64,000 bases of DNA from Microbacterium sp. STN6. GTDB taxonomy: Bacteria > Actinomycetota > Actinomycetes > Actinomycetales > Microbacteriaceae. The notes under the pieces are model-generated. The model made no database searches. It was given only the letters and a program-made list of their open reading frames with translations, and had not been told where the DNA came from. The stretch lies in NCBI RefSeq assembly GCF_026410545.1, contig NZ_JAPMIT010000004.1:62001-126000 (forward strand). The letters are read 5' to 3'. This document shows, piece after piece, positions 7,877 through 16,594 of this stretch (the first letter of the stretch is position 1; every line of letters starts with the position of its first letter). The translations under genes were made by a program, and so were the position numbers.

Positions 7877-8859
7877 GAGGATTCCCGCACGACGAGGCTG
7901 TGCTGCGCGCGACGGTGCAGGCGCGGGTCGGGTGGGGCGGCGCCGTCGAGCAGGGCGGCAACGAGCTCGAGCGCCTCGTCGGCGAGGGCCGCCTTGTCGA
8001 TCGAGATGCTCGTGAGCTCGGGGGTGACGAGGGTGCCGATGTCGAGCCCGTCGATGCCGACGACGGCGATCTCCTGCGGCACCCGGATGCCGGACCGCGC
8101 GAGGCCCTTCAACACGCCGACCGCCATGACGTCGTTGAAGGCGAGCACAGCATCCGCTTGTCGGTACTGCCGCCGCAGACGGGCCGCCGCGTCGATGCCG
8201 CCGGCGTGGGTGTCGGCGGCGAACAGCTCCGAGGCCGGCGACCAGGGCAGGCGTTGTTCCTCGAGGATGCGGCGATACAGCGTGCGTCGCAGGGAGGGTG
8301 TGTCGCTCGCATCCACCATGGCGATGTGTGAACGACCGGATGCTGCCAGGTGCGTCACTGCGGAGCGAATTCCTGACTCGTAGTCGACCGTGATGACCGC
8401 GTGGGCGTGGTCGTCGGGCGAGCCGTCGAGGATGACGGTGGGGATGCCGGCCAGCGCCTGCGTCCAGTCGCCGGCCGAGAGGTGGCCGACCACGGCATCC
8501 ACGCGGTGAGCGATGGTCTCGAGGCGGCGGCGCGCGTCGGCGGGCTCGGCGCCCAGGTCGCAGAGCACGACGCTCCAGCCGCGGGAGGCCGCTCGTCGGG
8601 TCAGCTCGGAGGCGAGCTCGGGATAGTACGGGTTGCGCAGGTCGCGCACCACGAGGCCGATGGCGATCTGGCGACCGCGCACGAGGCCCTGCGCCGCACG
8701 GTTCGGCCGGTAGTTGAGGGCGCGGGCCGCGTCGATCACGCGCTGCCGGGTGGCCGCGCTCACGTCGGGCAGGTCGTTCAGCGCACGCGTCACGGTCTGG
8801 CGCGAGACGCCGGCGGCGCTCGCGACGTCGTTGATCGTGGGCGCCCGCATACCTTGCAT
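7873..8859 (-). CDS. LacI-family transcriptional regulator
   Basis: 328 residues. The DNA-binding headpiece is textbook: TINDVASAAGVSRQTVTRAL, then NDLPDVSAATRQRVIDAARA and the hinge LNYRPNRAAQGLVRGR. The remainder is a periplasmic-binding-protein-like sugar domain ending VVGIDGLDIGTLVTPELTSI. ATG 8859 is used; ATG 8850 is possible. It is divergent from the Gfo/Idh-AKR fusion, with a perfect 18-bp palindrome between them that is very probably its operator. The effector is presumably a sugar or sugar acid processed by the fusion enzyme. Confidence 0.93.
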   Translation of the reverse strand: MQGMRAPTINDVASAAGVSRQTVTRALNDLPDVSAATRQRVIDAARALNYRPNRAAQGLVRGRQIAIGLVVRDLRNPYYPELASELTRRAASRGWSVVLCDLGAEPADARRRLETIAHRVDAVVGHLSAGDWTQALAGIPTVILDGSPDDHAHAVITVDYESGIRSAVTHLAASGRSHIAMVDASDTPSLRRTLYRRILEEQRLPWSPASELFAADTHAGGIDAAARLRRQYRQADAVLAFNDVMAVGVLKGLARSGIRVPQEIAVVGIDGLDIGTLVTPELTSISIDKAALADEALELVAALLDGAAPPDPRLHRRAQHSLVVRESS

Positions 8860-8890
8860 GGTACTGGGCCGCGCGATGCTGCTACGCTCG

Positions 8891-8908
8891 ACCGTGAACG
8901 TTCACGGT
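8891..8908. promoter_or_regulatory. LacI-type operator, perfect 18-bp palindrome
   Basis: ACCGTGAACGTTCACGGT is a perfect palindrome with the central CG pair typical of LacI/GalR operators. It lies between the divergent LacI (start 8859) and fusion dehydrogenase (start 8980) genes, and could repress both. Confidence 0.85.
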
Positions 8909-8979
8909 GGAATGGCGGTGACGTCGAGAAGGCATGCCCAGTAGACGTAACGGGCAGACGTATCGGGAAGGCAAGAACC

Positions 8980-11013
8980 ATGGCAATGGAGCACGTACGC
9001 TGGGGAATCGTGGGGCCGGGCTCGATCGCCCACCGTTTCGCCGAGCAGCTCGTCCACAGCCGCACCGGTACGCTCGTCGCCGTCGCGAGCCGCTCGCTCG
9101 AGCGGGCCGAGGCGTTCGCCGCGGAGTTCGAGGCGGGCGGCGCTGAGGCGGCGACGGGGGCGGCTACCGGCATCCGCTCGTATGGGTCTTATGCCGAGCT
9201 GTTCGCCGACCCTGCGGTCGACGCCGTCTACATCGCGACCGTGCACACCGAGCATGTGCGCGCCGCCATTCACGCGGTCGAGGCGGGCAAGCACGTCGTC
9301 TGCGAGAAGCCGCTCTCGGTGGACCACGCGGGCGCGATGGCGCTCGTGGAGGCGGCGCGGCGGGCGGGCGTGTATCTGGCGGAAGGGTTCATGTACCGCT
9401 TCCACCCCCAGACGCAGCGGCTCGCGCGGCTCGTGGCCGAGGGTGCGATCGGCGAGGTACAGCACATCGACGCGGCGTTCTCGTTCGCCGCCGACCTGCC
9501 TGCCGAGCACCGGCTCAAGAACCCGGCGCTCGCGGGCGGCGGCATCCTCGACGTGGGCGGCTATCCGGCTTCGGCCGCGCGCCTGATCGCCGGAGCCGCG
9601 ATCGGCGCGCCCTTCGCCGACCCGGTCTCGCTCACCGCACGCGGCACGATCGGGGCGAGCGGCGTGGACGAGTGGGCGAGCGCATCCGTCGTCTTCGGTT
9701 CTGGCATCACCGCTCACCTCACCTGCGGCGTCGGCCTCGCCGAGGAGAGCCGCGTGGTCGTGTACGGGTCAGCCGGGCGCATCACGGTGCGCGAGCCGTG
9801 GCTGCCGAGCGTCACGGAACCCTCGACGATCGAGGTGCAGCGCGCGGGCGAGCCGCTCGAGACGGTCACGATCGAGCCGGCGTGGCAGTACGCCATCCAG
9901 GCGGATGCCCTCGCCGAGTTCGCCGACGCCGGTCAGAGCCCGCTGCTCAGCTGGGCCGACAGCCTCGGCAACGCGCGCACGCTCGACCGCTGGCGCGAGG
10001 CGATCGGGCTCGAGTACCCGTTCGAGGCGGCGACGGCGAACATTCCGACGGCGAGCGGGCGCTCCCTCGCACGACGAGACGACTCACGGATGCCGTACGG
10101 CACCATCGCGGGAATCGAGAAGCCGGTCTCGCGTCTCGTGCTCGGGTGCGACAACCAGCTCACGCTCGGCCACGCGTCGGCCATGTTCGACGACTTCGTG
10201 GAGCGTGGCGGAAACGCGTTCGACACCGCGTACATCTACGGGGGCGGGCTCATGGAGCGCCTTCTCGGCCAGTGGGTCGCCAACCGCGGGGTGCGCGAGA
10301 GCGTCGTGATCATCGGCAAGGGAGCGCACACACCGTATTGCGACCCCGAATCGCTCGTGCGCCAGCTCGGCGAATCCCTCGACCGGCTGCAGAGCGACCA
10401 CCTCGATCTGTACCTGATGCACCGGGACAACCCCGAGGTTCCCGTCGGCGAGTTCGTGGACGTGCTCGACGCCGAGGCGCGAGCCGGGCGCATCCGTGCC
10501 TTCGGCGGCTCGAACTGGAGCATCGCGCGCTTCGAGGAGGCGCAGTCGTACGCGAAGGCGAACGGCAGGCAGGCGTTCTCGGCTCTGAGCGACCACTTCG
10601 GCCTCGCCCGCGCGCTCGACGTGCCGTGGGCGGGCTGCGAGCACGTCACCGACCCGGCCGACCGCGAGTGGCTCGAGCGCACGAACACGCCGCTGCTGCC
10701 GTGGTCGTCGCAGGCGCGCGGCTTCTTCGCGCGTGCCGACCGTGCCGACACCTCGGATGCGGAGTTGGTGCGCTGCTACTACAGCGACGACAACTTCGAG
10801 CGGCTCGCGCGGGCGCGCTCGCTCGCGGAGGAGCTGGGGGTCGCGCCGACCGCCGTCGCGCTGGCATACGTTCTTGCGCAGTCGTTCCCCACGTTCCCGC
10901 TGATCGGGCCGCGTTCGATCGAGGAGACCCGCACGTCGATGGCCGGCCTCGACATCGTGCTCAGCGACCAGCAGGTGCGCTGGCTCGACCTGCGCGCCGA
11001 GCGCCGCGACTGA
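8980..11013 (+). CDS. Gfo/Idh/MocA oxidoreductase fused to aldo/keto reductase
   Basis: 677 residues in one frame. Residues 1-365 are a Gfo/Idh/MocA dehydrogenase: the Rossmann start GIVGPGSIAHRF, the EKP motif in VVCEKPLSVD, and LDVGGYPASAAR. Residues about 370-677 are an aldo/keto reductase with its tetrad visible: Asp and Tyr in FDTAYIYGG, Lys in IIGKGAH, His in LYLMHRDNP. Both parts bind NAD(P) and act on sugars, so the chain could oxidise and then reduce a sugar, an epimerisation-like sequence. GGGAAGG at 8966-8972 supports ATG 8980. Control by the divergent LacI is likely. Domain assignments are firm; the joint reaction is inferred. Confidence 0.92.
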   Translation: MAMEHVRWGIVGPGSIAHRFAEQLVHSRTGTLVAVASRSLERAEAFAAEFEAGGAEAATGAATGIRSYGSYAELFADPAVDAVYIATVHTEHVRAAIHAVEAGKHVVCEKPLSVDHAGAMALVEAARRAGVYLAEGFMYRFHPQTQRLARLVAEGAIGEVQHIDAAFSFAADLPAEHRLKNPALAGGGILDVGGYPASAARLIAGAAIGAPFADPVSLTARGTIGASGVDEWASASVVFGSGITAHLTCGVGLAEESRVVVYGSAGRITVREPWLPSVTEPSTIEVQRAGEPLETVTIEPAWQYAIQADALAEFADAGQSPLLSWADSLGNARTLDRWREAIGLEYPFEAATANIPTASGRSLARRDDSRMPYGTIAGIEKPVSRLVLGCDNQLTLGHASAMFDDFVERGGNAFDTAYIYGGGLMERLLGQWVANRGVRESVVIIGKGAHTPYCDPESLVRQLGESLDRLQSDHLDLYLMHRDNPEVPVGEFVDVLDAEARAGRIRAFGGSNWSIARFEEAQSYAKANGRQAFSALSDHFGLARALDVPWAGCEHVTDPADREWLERTNTPLLPWSSQARGFFARADRADTSDAELVRCYYSDDNFERLARARSLAEELGVAPTAVALAYVLAQSFPTFPLIGPRSIEETRTSMAGLDIVLSDQQVRWLDLRAERRD

Positions 11014-11044
11014 CCGCACTCACGGAAGGCGTCGCTCGACGCAC

Positions 11045-11857
11045 TCAGCCGGCGACGACCACGACCTCGACGCCCGCGGCGCGGATTCGGTCGAGCTCGG
11101 CGGGGTCGGCAGTGTCGTCCGTGATGATCATGGCCACCTCATCGATGTCGGCGAGGCGGGCGAGCGCGACGGCGCCGATCTTGGAGCCGTCGGCCACCAC
11201 GACCGCCCGCTGCGCTTTCGCCACCATCGCGTGGTTGGTGCGCGCCTCGGTCTCGTCATGCGTGGTGATGCCCGCGGTCGCGCTGATGCCGTCGGCGCCG
11301 ACGATGGCCGTGCCCACGTTGACCGAGTTGAAGGTGCTCTCTGCCAGTGCGCCGACGAGCTCGAGCGACTGCGGGCGCAGGAATCCGCCCGTCATCACGA
11401 CACGCACGCCCGCGTAGCCGGCCAGCAGGTCGGCGATGGTGAGCGAGTTGGTCACGACGGCGATGTCGGCGTGGTTCGCGAGGGCGCGCGCGACGCTTGC
11501 CGTGGTGGTACCGCCGCCGAGCGCGACGACGTGCCGCTGGGCGGGCAGGCGCTCCACCATGGCGCGCGCGATGGCTCGCTTGGCGTCGCTGAACCGGCTG
11601 TCGCGCAGCGCCACCGGGATTTCGCGCCCGTGATCCAGCATGGATGCGCCGCCGTGGGTGCGCAGAATGAGCTTTTGATCAGCGAGTTCCGTGAGGTCGC
11701 GCCGCGCGGTGGCGGCCGAGATCGCGAGCGTCTCGGACAGCTCGGTGAGCCCGATCGACCCCCGCTCGGCGATCAGGTCGAGAATCTGCACCAGGCGCTT
11801 CGACCGCCGGCGAGACGTTGTGCGGGCGAGCATCGTCTCCGTGGGCTGCGCAACCAT
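11045..11857 (-). CDS. DeoR/GlpR-family transcriptional regulator
   Basis: 270 residues. The N-terminal helix-turn-helix is SKRLVQILDLIAERGSIGLT, then LSETLAISAATARRDLTELA, followed by the family's RTHGGA turn. The C-terminal DeoRC sugar-phosphate sensor contains VALGGGTTTASVARAL, VVTNSL, VMTGGFLR and IVGADGIS. ATG 11857 is chosen over a TTG at 11887 because GAAGAAGGG precedes it. It is divergent from the GH4 gene and probably represses the sugar locus at 11957-17487, with a phosphorylated sugar as inducer. Confidence 0.92.
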   Translation of the reverse strand: MVAQPTETMLARTTSRRRSKRLVQILDLIAERGSIGLTELSETLAISAATARRDLTELADQKLILRTHGGASMLDHGREIPVALRDSRFSDAKRAIARAMVERLPAQRHVVALGGGTTTASVARALANHADIAVVTNSLTIADLLAGYAGVRVVMTGGFLRPQSLELVGALAESTFNSVNVGTAIVGADGISATAGITTHDETEARTNHAMVAKAQRAVVVADGSKIGAVALARLADIDEVAMIITDDTADPAELDRIRAAGVEVVVVAG

Positions 11858-11956
11858 CCGGGTCCCTTCTTCAAACCACTCATTCAACGTGATCGTTTCG
11901 AGTGCAATTCGCTCATTCTATTGCGCGATCGTCGCTTTGCGTCAGATGATCGCTGC

Positions 11957-13264
11957 ATGCCTCAGATTGTCTTTCTCGGCGCGGGAAGCGTCGTCTTCAC
12001 CCGCCAGTTGCTCTCAGACCTCTTCCGTTTCGACGACCTGCCCGACCTGCGCATCGTTCTGCACGACATCAATCCCGAGCGCCTCGACGTCGCTCACGCG
12101 ACCGCAGACCAGCTGGTCTCCCGCTTCGGCCGCACAGCCGAGATCGTGGCAACGCTCGATCGCCGCGACGCCCTCACCGGCGCCGACTTCGTCATCAACA
12201 TGATCCAGGTGGGCGGAATCGATGCCACTCGCGTCGACCTCGAGCTGCCCGCGGCGGCCGGGCTGCGCCAGACGATCGGCGACACCACCGGCGTCGGCGG
12301 CGTGTTCCGCGCCCTGCGTACGTTCCCCGTGCTCTCGGCCATCGCATCCGATATGCGCGAACTCTGCCCCGACGCCTGGTTCCTCAATTACACCAACCCC
12401 ATGGCAATGAACGTGTGGTGGATGTCGCAGGTCGCCCCCGAGCTGAAGGTCGTCGGCCTCTGCCACAGCGTCTACTGGACCGTGCACGACCTGTGCGAGC
12501 TGATCGGCGTGCCGATGGAAGGCACGCACTACCGCGCGGCCGGTGTGAACCATCAGGCGTGGCTGACCGAGTTGTCGCGCGATGGCAAGGATCTCTACCC
12601 GAAGCTGCGCGCGGCGATCGAGGCCGACCCCGAGCTGCGCCGGCGCGTGCGCGTGGAGATCTTCAGCCGCATCGGCTTCTACCCCACCGAGACGAGCGAA
12701 CACTCTTCCGAGTACCTGCCGTGGTTCCTGCACTCAGACGAGCAGATTGAGCGATACCGCCTGCGGCCGCTCGAGTACATCGGCATCTCGGAGGAGAACG
12801 TGGCCGAGTTCGAGCACGCGAAGGCGACGCTCGCGGCCGGCGGTGAGCTCGAGCTCGAGGAGGGCGCTGCGGAGTACGCGCCCCAGGTGATCCATTCGAT
12901 CCTGACCGGCACCGAGCGGGTCATCCATGCCAACGTCGTGAACCGTGGGCTCATCGGCAACCTGCCAGAGGGCGCGGTCGTCGAGGTGCCGGCTCGCGTT
13001 GACAGCGAGGGCGTGCATCCGCTGCCCTTCGGCGATGTGCCGACCCAGGGCGCAGCGCTGAACCGCAGCTACCTCTCGGTCGCCGAGCTCACGATCGAGG
13101 CCGCGCGCACGGGCAATCCCGAGCGGGTGCGGCAGGCGGTGCTCGCCGACCCCAACGCCGCCTCGTCGCTCACCCCCGAGCAGATCTGGGCGCTGTGCGA
13201 CGACATGACGGCCGCGCACGCGGACCTGCTGCCGGTGTCACTCGGTGGACGCCTCGAGCAGTAG
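11957..13264 (+). CDS. NAD-dependent family GH4 glycosidase, alpha-galactosidase/alpha-glucosidase type
   Basis: 435 residues. GH4 enzymes use NAD and a divalent metal for a redox-elimination hydrolysis. The NAD site is FLGAGSVVFTRQLL at the N-terminus. Metal and catalytic positions appear as Cys169 in LCHSVYWT and His198 in GVNHQAWL, with NYTNPMA before them. MelA-like members act on unphosphorylated alpha-galactosides, AglA-like ones on alpha-glucosides. With an ABC importer rather than a PTS next door, an unphosphorylated substrate is more likely. The start has only a weak ribosome site. It is the first gene of the DeoR-controlled locus. Confidence 0.9.
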   Translation: MPQIVFLGAGSVVFTRQLLSDLFRFDDLPDLRIVLHDINPERLDVAHATADQLVSRFGRTAEIVATLDRRDALTGADFVINMIQVGGIDATRVDLELPAAAGLRQTIGDTTGVGGVFRALRTFPVLSAIASDMRELCPDAWFLNYTNPMAMNVWWMSQVAPELKVVGLCHSVYWTVHDLCELIGVPMEGTHYRAAGVNHQAWLTELSRDGKDLYPKLRAAIEADPELRRRVRVEIFSRIGFYPTETSEHSSEYLPWFLHSDEQIERYRLRPLEYIGISEENVAEFEHAKATLAAGGELELEEGAAEYAPQVIHSILTGTERVIHANVVNRGLIGNLPEGAVVEVPARVDSEGVHPLPFGDVPTQGAALNRSYLSVAELTIEAARTGNPERVRQAVLADPNAASSLTPEQIWALCDDMTAAHADLLPVSLGGRLEQ

Positions 13265-13278
13265 CCGATCAGCCAGAG

Positions 13279-13313
13279 TGAGCGAACCGCGCAGTTCTCT
13301 TGTCAAACGCTCA
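13279..13313. promoter_or_regulatory. Candidate DeoR half-sites before the SIS/ABC genes
   Basis: TGAGCGAA at 13279-13286 faces AACGCTCA at 13306-13313 as an inverted pair; with flanks the arms are GTGAGCG and CGCTCAC. The same TGAGCGAA word occurs inverted at 11908-11915 between the DeoR and GH4 genes. A shared word at both promoters of the locus fits one regulator. This is inferred from words only. Confidence 0.35.
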
Positions 13314-13380
13314 CACCTGCGCCAATGATGAGTCATTACCAACCGTGCATCCGCACTTCTTCTGCCAGGGAGCAACGACC

Positions 13381-14262
13381 GTGTCACTGACATCCGACGA
13401 AATCACCAGCCAGCCCGGGATCTGGCGCGAGGCACTGGCGAGCCATCGCGGCCGCGCGGCAGACCTGCTGCGGATGCCGGGCGCGCGCGTCCTCGTGCTC
13501 GGCTGCGGCACCTCCGCCTTCGTCGCGGAGTCGTTCGCCGCTCTTCGCGAGAGCGCGGGCCTCGGAGTGACGGATGCCGCATACGCATCGGAGCCGTGGC
13601 CCTGGCGCGACTACGACGCCGTCATTGCGCTCAGCCGCTCCGGCACCACGACCGAGGTGATCGCCGCCCTCGACGCACTGCCGAAGGGCGTGCGCACGAT
13701 TGCCGTCACGGGTGTCCCCGATTCGCCGGTCGCCGACCGCGTCGACGACGTGCTGCTGCTGGACTTCGCCGACGAGAAGTCGGTGGTGCAGACGCGGTTC
13801 CCCACCACGTTCCTGCTGCTTGCGCGTGCCGCCTTCGGTGAGGATGTCGACGACCTGCCCGACCGCGCCGAGCGTGCGCTGGGCGAGCCGCTCGGCATCG
13901 ACACCGCGGCGTACTCGCACTTCGTCTACCTCGGCACAGGGTGGACCTACGGGCTCGCCCAGGAGGCAGCGCTGAAGATCCGCGAGGCGGCGCAGGCGTG
14001 GGCCGAGTCGTACCCGCTGCTCGACTACCGGCACGGCCCGCTCGCCGTCGCCGACGAGCGATCGCTCGTCTGGATGATCGGCCGCACCGAGCAGACCCTC
14101 ATCGACGACGTCGAGCGTGTGGGCGCCACCGTCATCGCGCGCGGTGACGACCCGCTGATCGAGCTCGCGAACGCCCAGCGTCTGGCGGTCGACATTGCCG
14201 CACACCGCGGGCTCAACCCCGACGAGCCGCGAAACCTGACACGATCCATCGTTCTCAGCTGA
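13381..14262 (+). CDS. SIS-domain sugar-phosphate isomerase/deaminase
   Basis: 293 residues with two SIS (sugar isomerase) domains: VLVLGCGTSAFVAES and ALSRSGTTTEVIAAL in the first, VYLGTGWTYGLAQEAALKI and YRHGPLAVAD in the second. This is the AgaS/GlmS isomerase-half plan, covering ketose-aldose isomerases of amino or 6-phospho sugars. GTG 13381 has GGGAG 9 bases before it; an upstream TTG at 13300 lacks one. Its place between a glycosidase and an ABC importer suggests it isomerises the released sugar after phosphorylation. No kinase is seen nearby. Confidence 0.88.
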   Translation: MSLTSDEITSQPGIWREALASHRGRAADLLRMPGARVLVLGCGTSAFVAESFAALRESAGLGVTDAAYASEPWPWRDYDAVIALSRSGTTTEVIAALDALPKGVRTIAVTGVPDSPVADRVDDVLLLDFADEKSVVQTRFPTTFLLLARAAFGEDVDDLPDRAERALGEPLGIDTAAYSHFVYLGTGWTYGLAQEAALKIREAAQAWAESYPLLDYRHGPLAVADERSLVWMIGRTEQTLIDDVERVGATVIARGDDPLIELANAQRLAVDIAAHRGLNPDEPRNLTRSIVLS

Positions 14263-14293
14263 GAGGCGACGGCACGCACCACGAGAGGAACCA

Positions 14294-15628
14294 ATGATGA
14301 TTACTCCAGGAAACACAGCACGGCGAGGCCGGCTCGCGCTCCGCGTGGCCGGGCTCGCAACAGCAGCGACCGTCGCCATCACGCTGGCCGGCTGCAGCGG
14401 ATCGCAGGGCGCCTCGATGCTCGACACCAAGGCGAAGGTCACGATCCAGGTGTGGACGGGCCAGGCGGACCAGGCCGAGAACATCATCGAGAAGCTCGGC
14501 AAGGAGTTCGAGAAGGATCACCCGAACGTGAAGATCGACATGTCGCCCGGAGCGTCGTCGACCGACCAGTTGCTGCAGAAGCTCTCGGCCGGGTTCGCCG
14601 GCGACCAGTACCCCGACGTGTCGTACGCGTTCGGTTCATGGGCGGGCCAGCTCGAGGCATCCGGCCGCACGCTCGACATCTCGGACAAGATCAAGAACTC
14701 CGACGTGAAGTGGGATGAGTTCACCGAGGCCGCGAAGGAGACCGCTCAGCCGTCGGGCAAGAAGGTCATCGGATTCCCGGCCGTCGTCGACAACATCGGC
14801 CTCATGTACAACAAGACGCTGTTCGACCGCGCCGGCATCGCCTATCCCACGAACGACTGGAGCTGGGACGACTTCCGGGCCGCGGCCAAGAAGCTGACCG
14901 ACTCGGCCAACCACATCTACGGCTACGGCTACTCGGTCTCGGGCAGTGAGGAGACCACCTGGCAGTTCTGGCCGCACCTGTGGCAGAACGGTGGCTCGAT
15001 CGTGAACGACGATCAGACGAAGGCCGAGTTCGCCTCAGACGCAGGTGTGAAGGCCCTCGAGTTCCTGCGTGGCATGGCCGTCGATGACAAGAGCGTGTTC
15101 CTCGACCAGACCGACGAGAAGTTCGGCCAGCTCTTCGTCAGCAACCGCATCGGCATGATCACCTCGGGACCCTGGGAACTCTCCGACCTGAAGACGGGCG
15201 GCACGAGCTACGGCGTCGTTCAGCTTCCTGGCGTCGACGGCGACCACCAGACGGTATCCGGCCCGGACATCTGGGCACTCTTCGATCACCACGACAAGAA
15301 CCGCGCCTACTGGGCCTACCAGTTCGCGAAGTGGCTCACGTCGTCGGCGCAGGATGAGCGCTTCAACGTGGCGCTCGGCAACTTGCCGCTGCGCACGTCC
15401 GAGAATTCGTCCGCGGCCGTCGAGAAGGAGACCAGCGAATACCCCGGCTATGAGGTCTTCGTGAAGAACTCGGACAACGTCAAGCACGCCCGGCCGACCA
15501 CCAAGGGTTACGCGGCGCTCTCTGTCGCGATCGGCAAGGCCATCTCGCACGTGCTTCAGGGCCAGGGCGACCCGAAGTCCGCGCTCGAGCAGGCCGCGAA
15601 GACCGCGGACGCCCAGCTCTCGAAGTAG
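14294..15628 (+). CDS. Sugar ABC transporter lipoprotein, solute-binding subunit
   Basis: 444 residues. The signal peptide ends in the lipobox LAGC, so the mature protein starts at the Cys near residue 35 and is lipid-anchored outside the membrane. The mature part is a family 1 extracellular solute-binding protein: IQVWTGQADQAENIIEKLGK at the start, FPAVVDNIGLMYNKTLFDRA, and the aromatic sugar contacts WSWDDF and TTWQFWPHLWQNGG. GAGAGGAA precedes ATG 14294. It is followed at 3 bases by its permease genes. No transport ATPase gene lies here; a shared MsiK-type ATPase elsewhere in the genome is usual in actinobacteria. Confidence 0.94.
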   Translation: MMITPGNTARRGRLALRVAGLATAATVAITLAGCSGSQGASMLDTKAKVTIQVWTGQADQAENIIEKLGKEFEKDHPNVKIDMSPGASSTDQLLQKLSAGFAGDQYPDVSYAFGSWAGQLEASGRTLDISDKIKNSDVKWDEFTEAAKETAQPSGKKVIGFPAVVDNIGLMYNKTLFDRAGIAYPTNDWSWDDFRAAAKKLTDSANHIYGYGYSVSGSEETTWQFWPHLWQNGGSIVNDDQTKAEFASDAGVKALEFLRGMAVDDKSVFLDQTDEKFGQLFVSNRIGMITSGPWELSDLKTGGTSYGVVQLPGVDGDHQTVSGPDIWALFDHHDKNRAYWAYQFAKWLTSSAQDERFNVALGNLPLRTSENSSAAVEKETSEYPGYEVFVKNSDNVKHARPTTKGYAALSVAIGKAISHVLQGQGDPKSALEQAAKTADAQLSK

Positions 15629-15631
15629 CAC

Positions 15632-16594
15632 ATGGACGACACCACCACGCTCCCGGCGGCGCCGGGCAGCACACCGGGCAGCACGCCGGACGCGGCGACC
15701 AAGCGTCGCGTTCGGCGTCTGCTCGGCATGAAGTCGGCGGTGACCGGATGGGGATTCGTCGCCCCGGCGACGATCATCATTCTCGGCCTCTCGATCTTCC
15801 CGGCGGGCTGGGCGTTCCTGCTGTCGCTGCAGAGCTGGGACGGCTTCAGTGCGGCCACGTTCGTCGGCGGCGCCAACTACGCCGAGCTCATCACCGACGC
15901 CGACTTCTGGAACGCGGTGCGAAACACGTTCGGCTACACGGTGCTGTTCGTGCCGGCGTCGGTTCTGCTCGGGCTGTTCCTGGCCGTCGCGCTCAACCGG
16001 CGCATCCGGCTCATGGGCTTCTACAGAACGGCCATCTTCGTGCCGTTCGTGGCATCGGCGGCCTCCACCGGCATCCTCTCGACCTACCTTTTCAGCCCGC
16101 AGTTCGGGCTCGTCAACAACGTGCTGCGGGTGCTGCACCTGCCGCAGCAGGGCTGGCTCGACGATCCGCACCAGGCGATGCTCGTCATCGCGATCATGTC
16201 GCTGTGGGGGTCGGCGGCGTTCACGACCGTGATCTACCTGGCCGCGCTGCAGGACATTCCGACCGAGCTGATCGAGGCGGCGCGCATCGACGGTGCGAGC
16301 CCCTGGCAGGCGTTCTGGCGAGTGATCTGGCCGCAGCTTGCGCCCGTGACCATGTTTGTGGCGATCTGGCAGACGATCGAGGCGGTGCAGCTGTTCGACC
16401 TCGTTTACACGACGACGCGAGGCGGGCCGCTCGACGCGACCAAGACCATCGTGTACTTCCTCTACGAGAAGGCGTTCCACACGCTGCAGTTCGGGTACGG
16501 GTCGGCGGCGGCGTACGCGCTGTTCGCGGTCACCCTCATCATCACCATCGGCGTCGTCGTGTACTCGCGACGGAAAGGTCTGGAGGCCTTCTGA
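15632..16594 (+). CDS. Sugar ABC transporter permease (MalF/UgpA type)
   Basis: 320 residues with about six membrane helices and the permease loop EAARIDGASPWQAFWRVIWP, which docks to the ATPase. N-terminal 30 residues are low-complexity and cytoplasmic. The first helix VAPATIIILGLSIFPAGWAF is typical of UgpA-like subunits. It starts 3 bases after the binding-protein gene and its stop overlaps the start of the second permease (TGATG), so the three subunits are co-translated. Confidence 0.94.
   Translation: MDDTTTLPAAPGSTPGSTPDAATKRRVRRLLGMKSAVTGWGFVAPATIIILGLSIFPAGWAFLLSLQSWDGFSAATFVGGANYAELITDADFWNAVRNTFGYTVLFVPASVLLGLFLAVALNRRIRLMGFYRTAIFVPFVASAASTGILSTYLFSPQFGLVNNVLRVLHLPQQGWLDDPHQAMLVIAIMSLWGSAAFTTVIYLAALQDIPTELIEAARIDGASPWQAFWRVIWPQLAPVTMFVAIWQTIEAVQLFDLVYTTTRGGPLDATKTIVYFLYEKAFHTLQFGYGSAAAYALFAVTLIITIGVVVYSRRKGLEAF

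Noticed and set aside
8401-8979. N-terminal extension of the Gfo/Idh-AKR frame by 193 codons
   Set aside because: It would overlap the lacI gene and the operator; ATG 8980 has a good ribosome site and starts at the conserved Rossmann strand.
11029-11042. Terminator between the fusion gene and deoR (GCGTCG-CT-CGACGC)
   Set aside because: A two-base loop is too tight for a normal hairpin, and there is no T-run; support is too weak to list.
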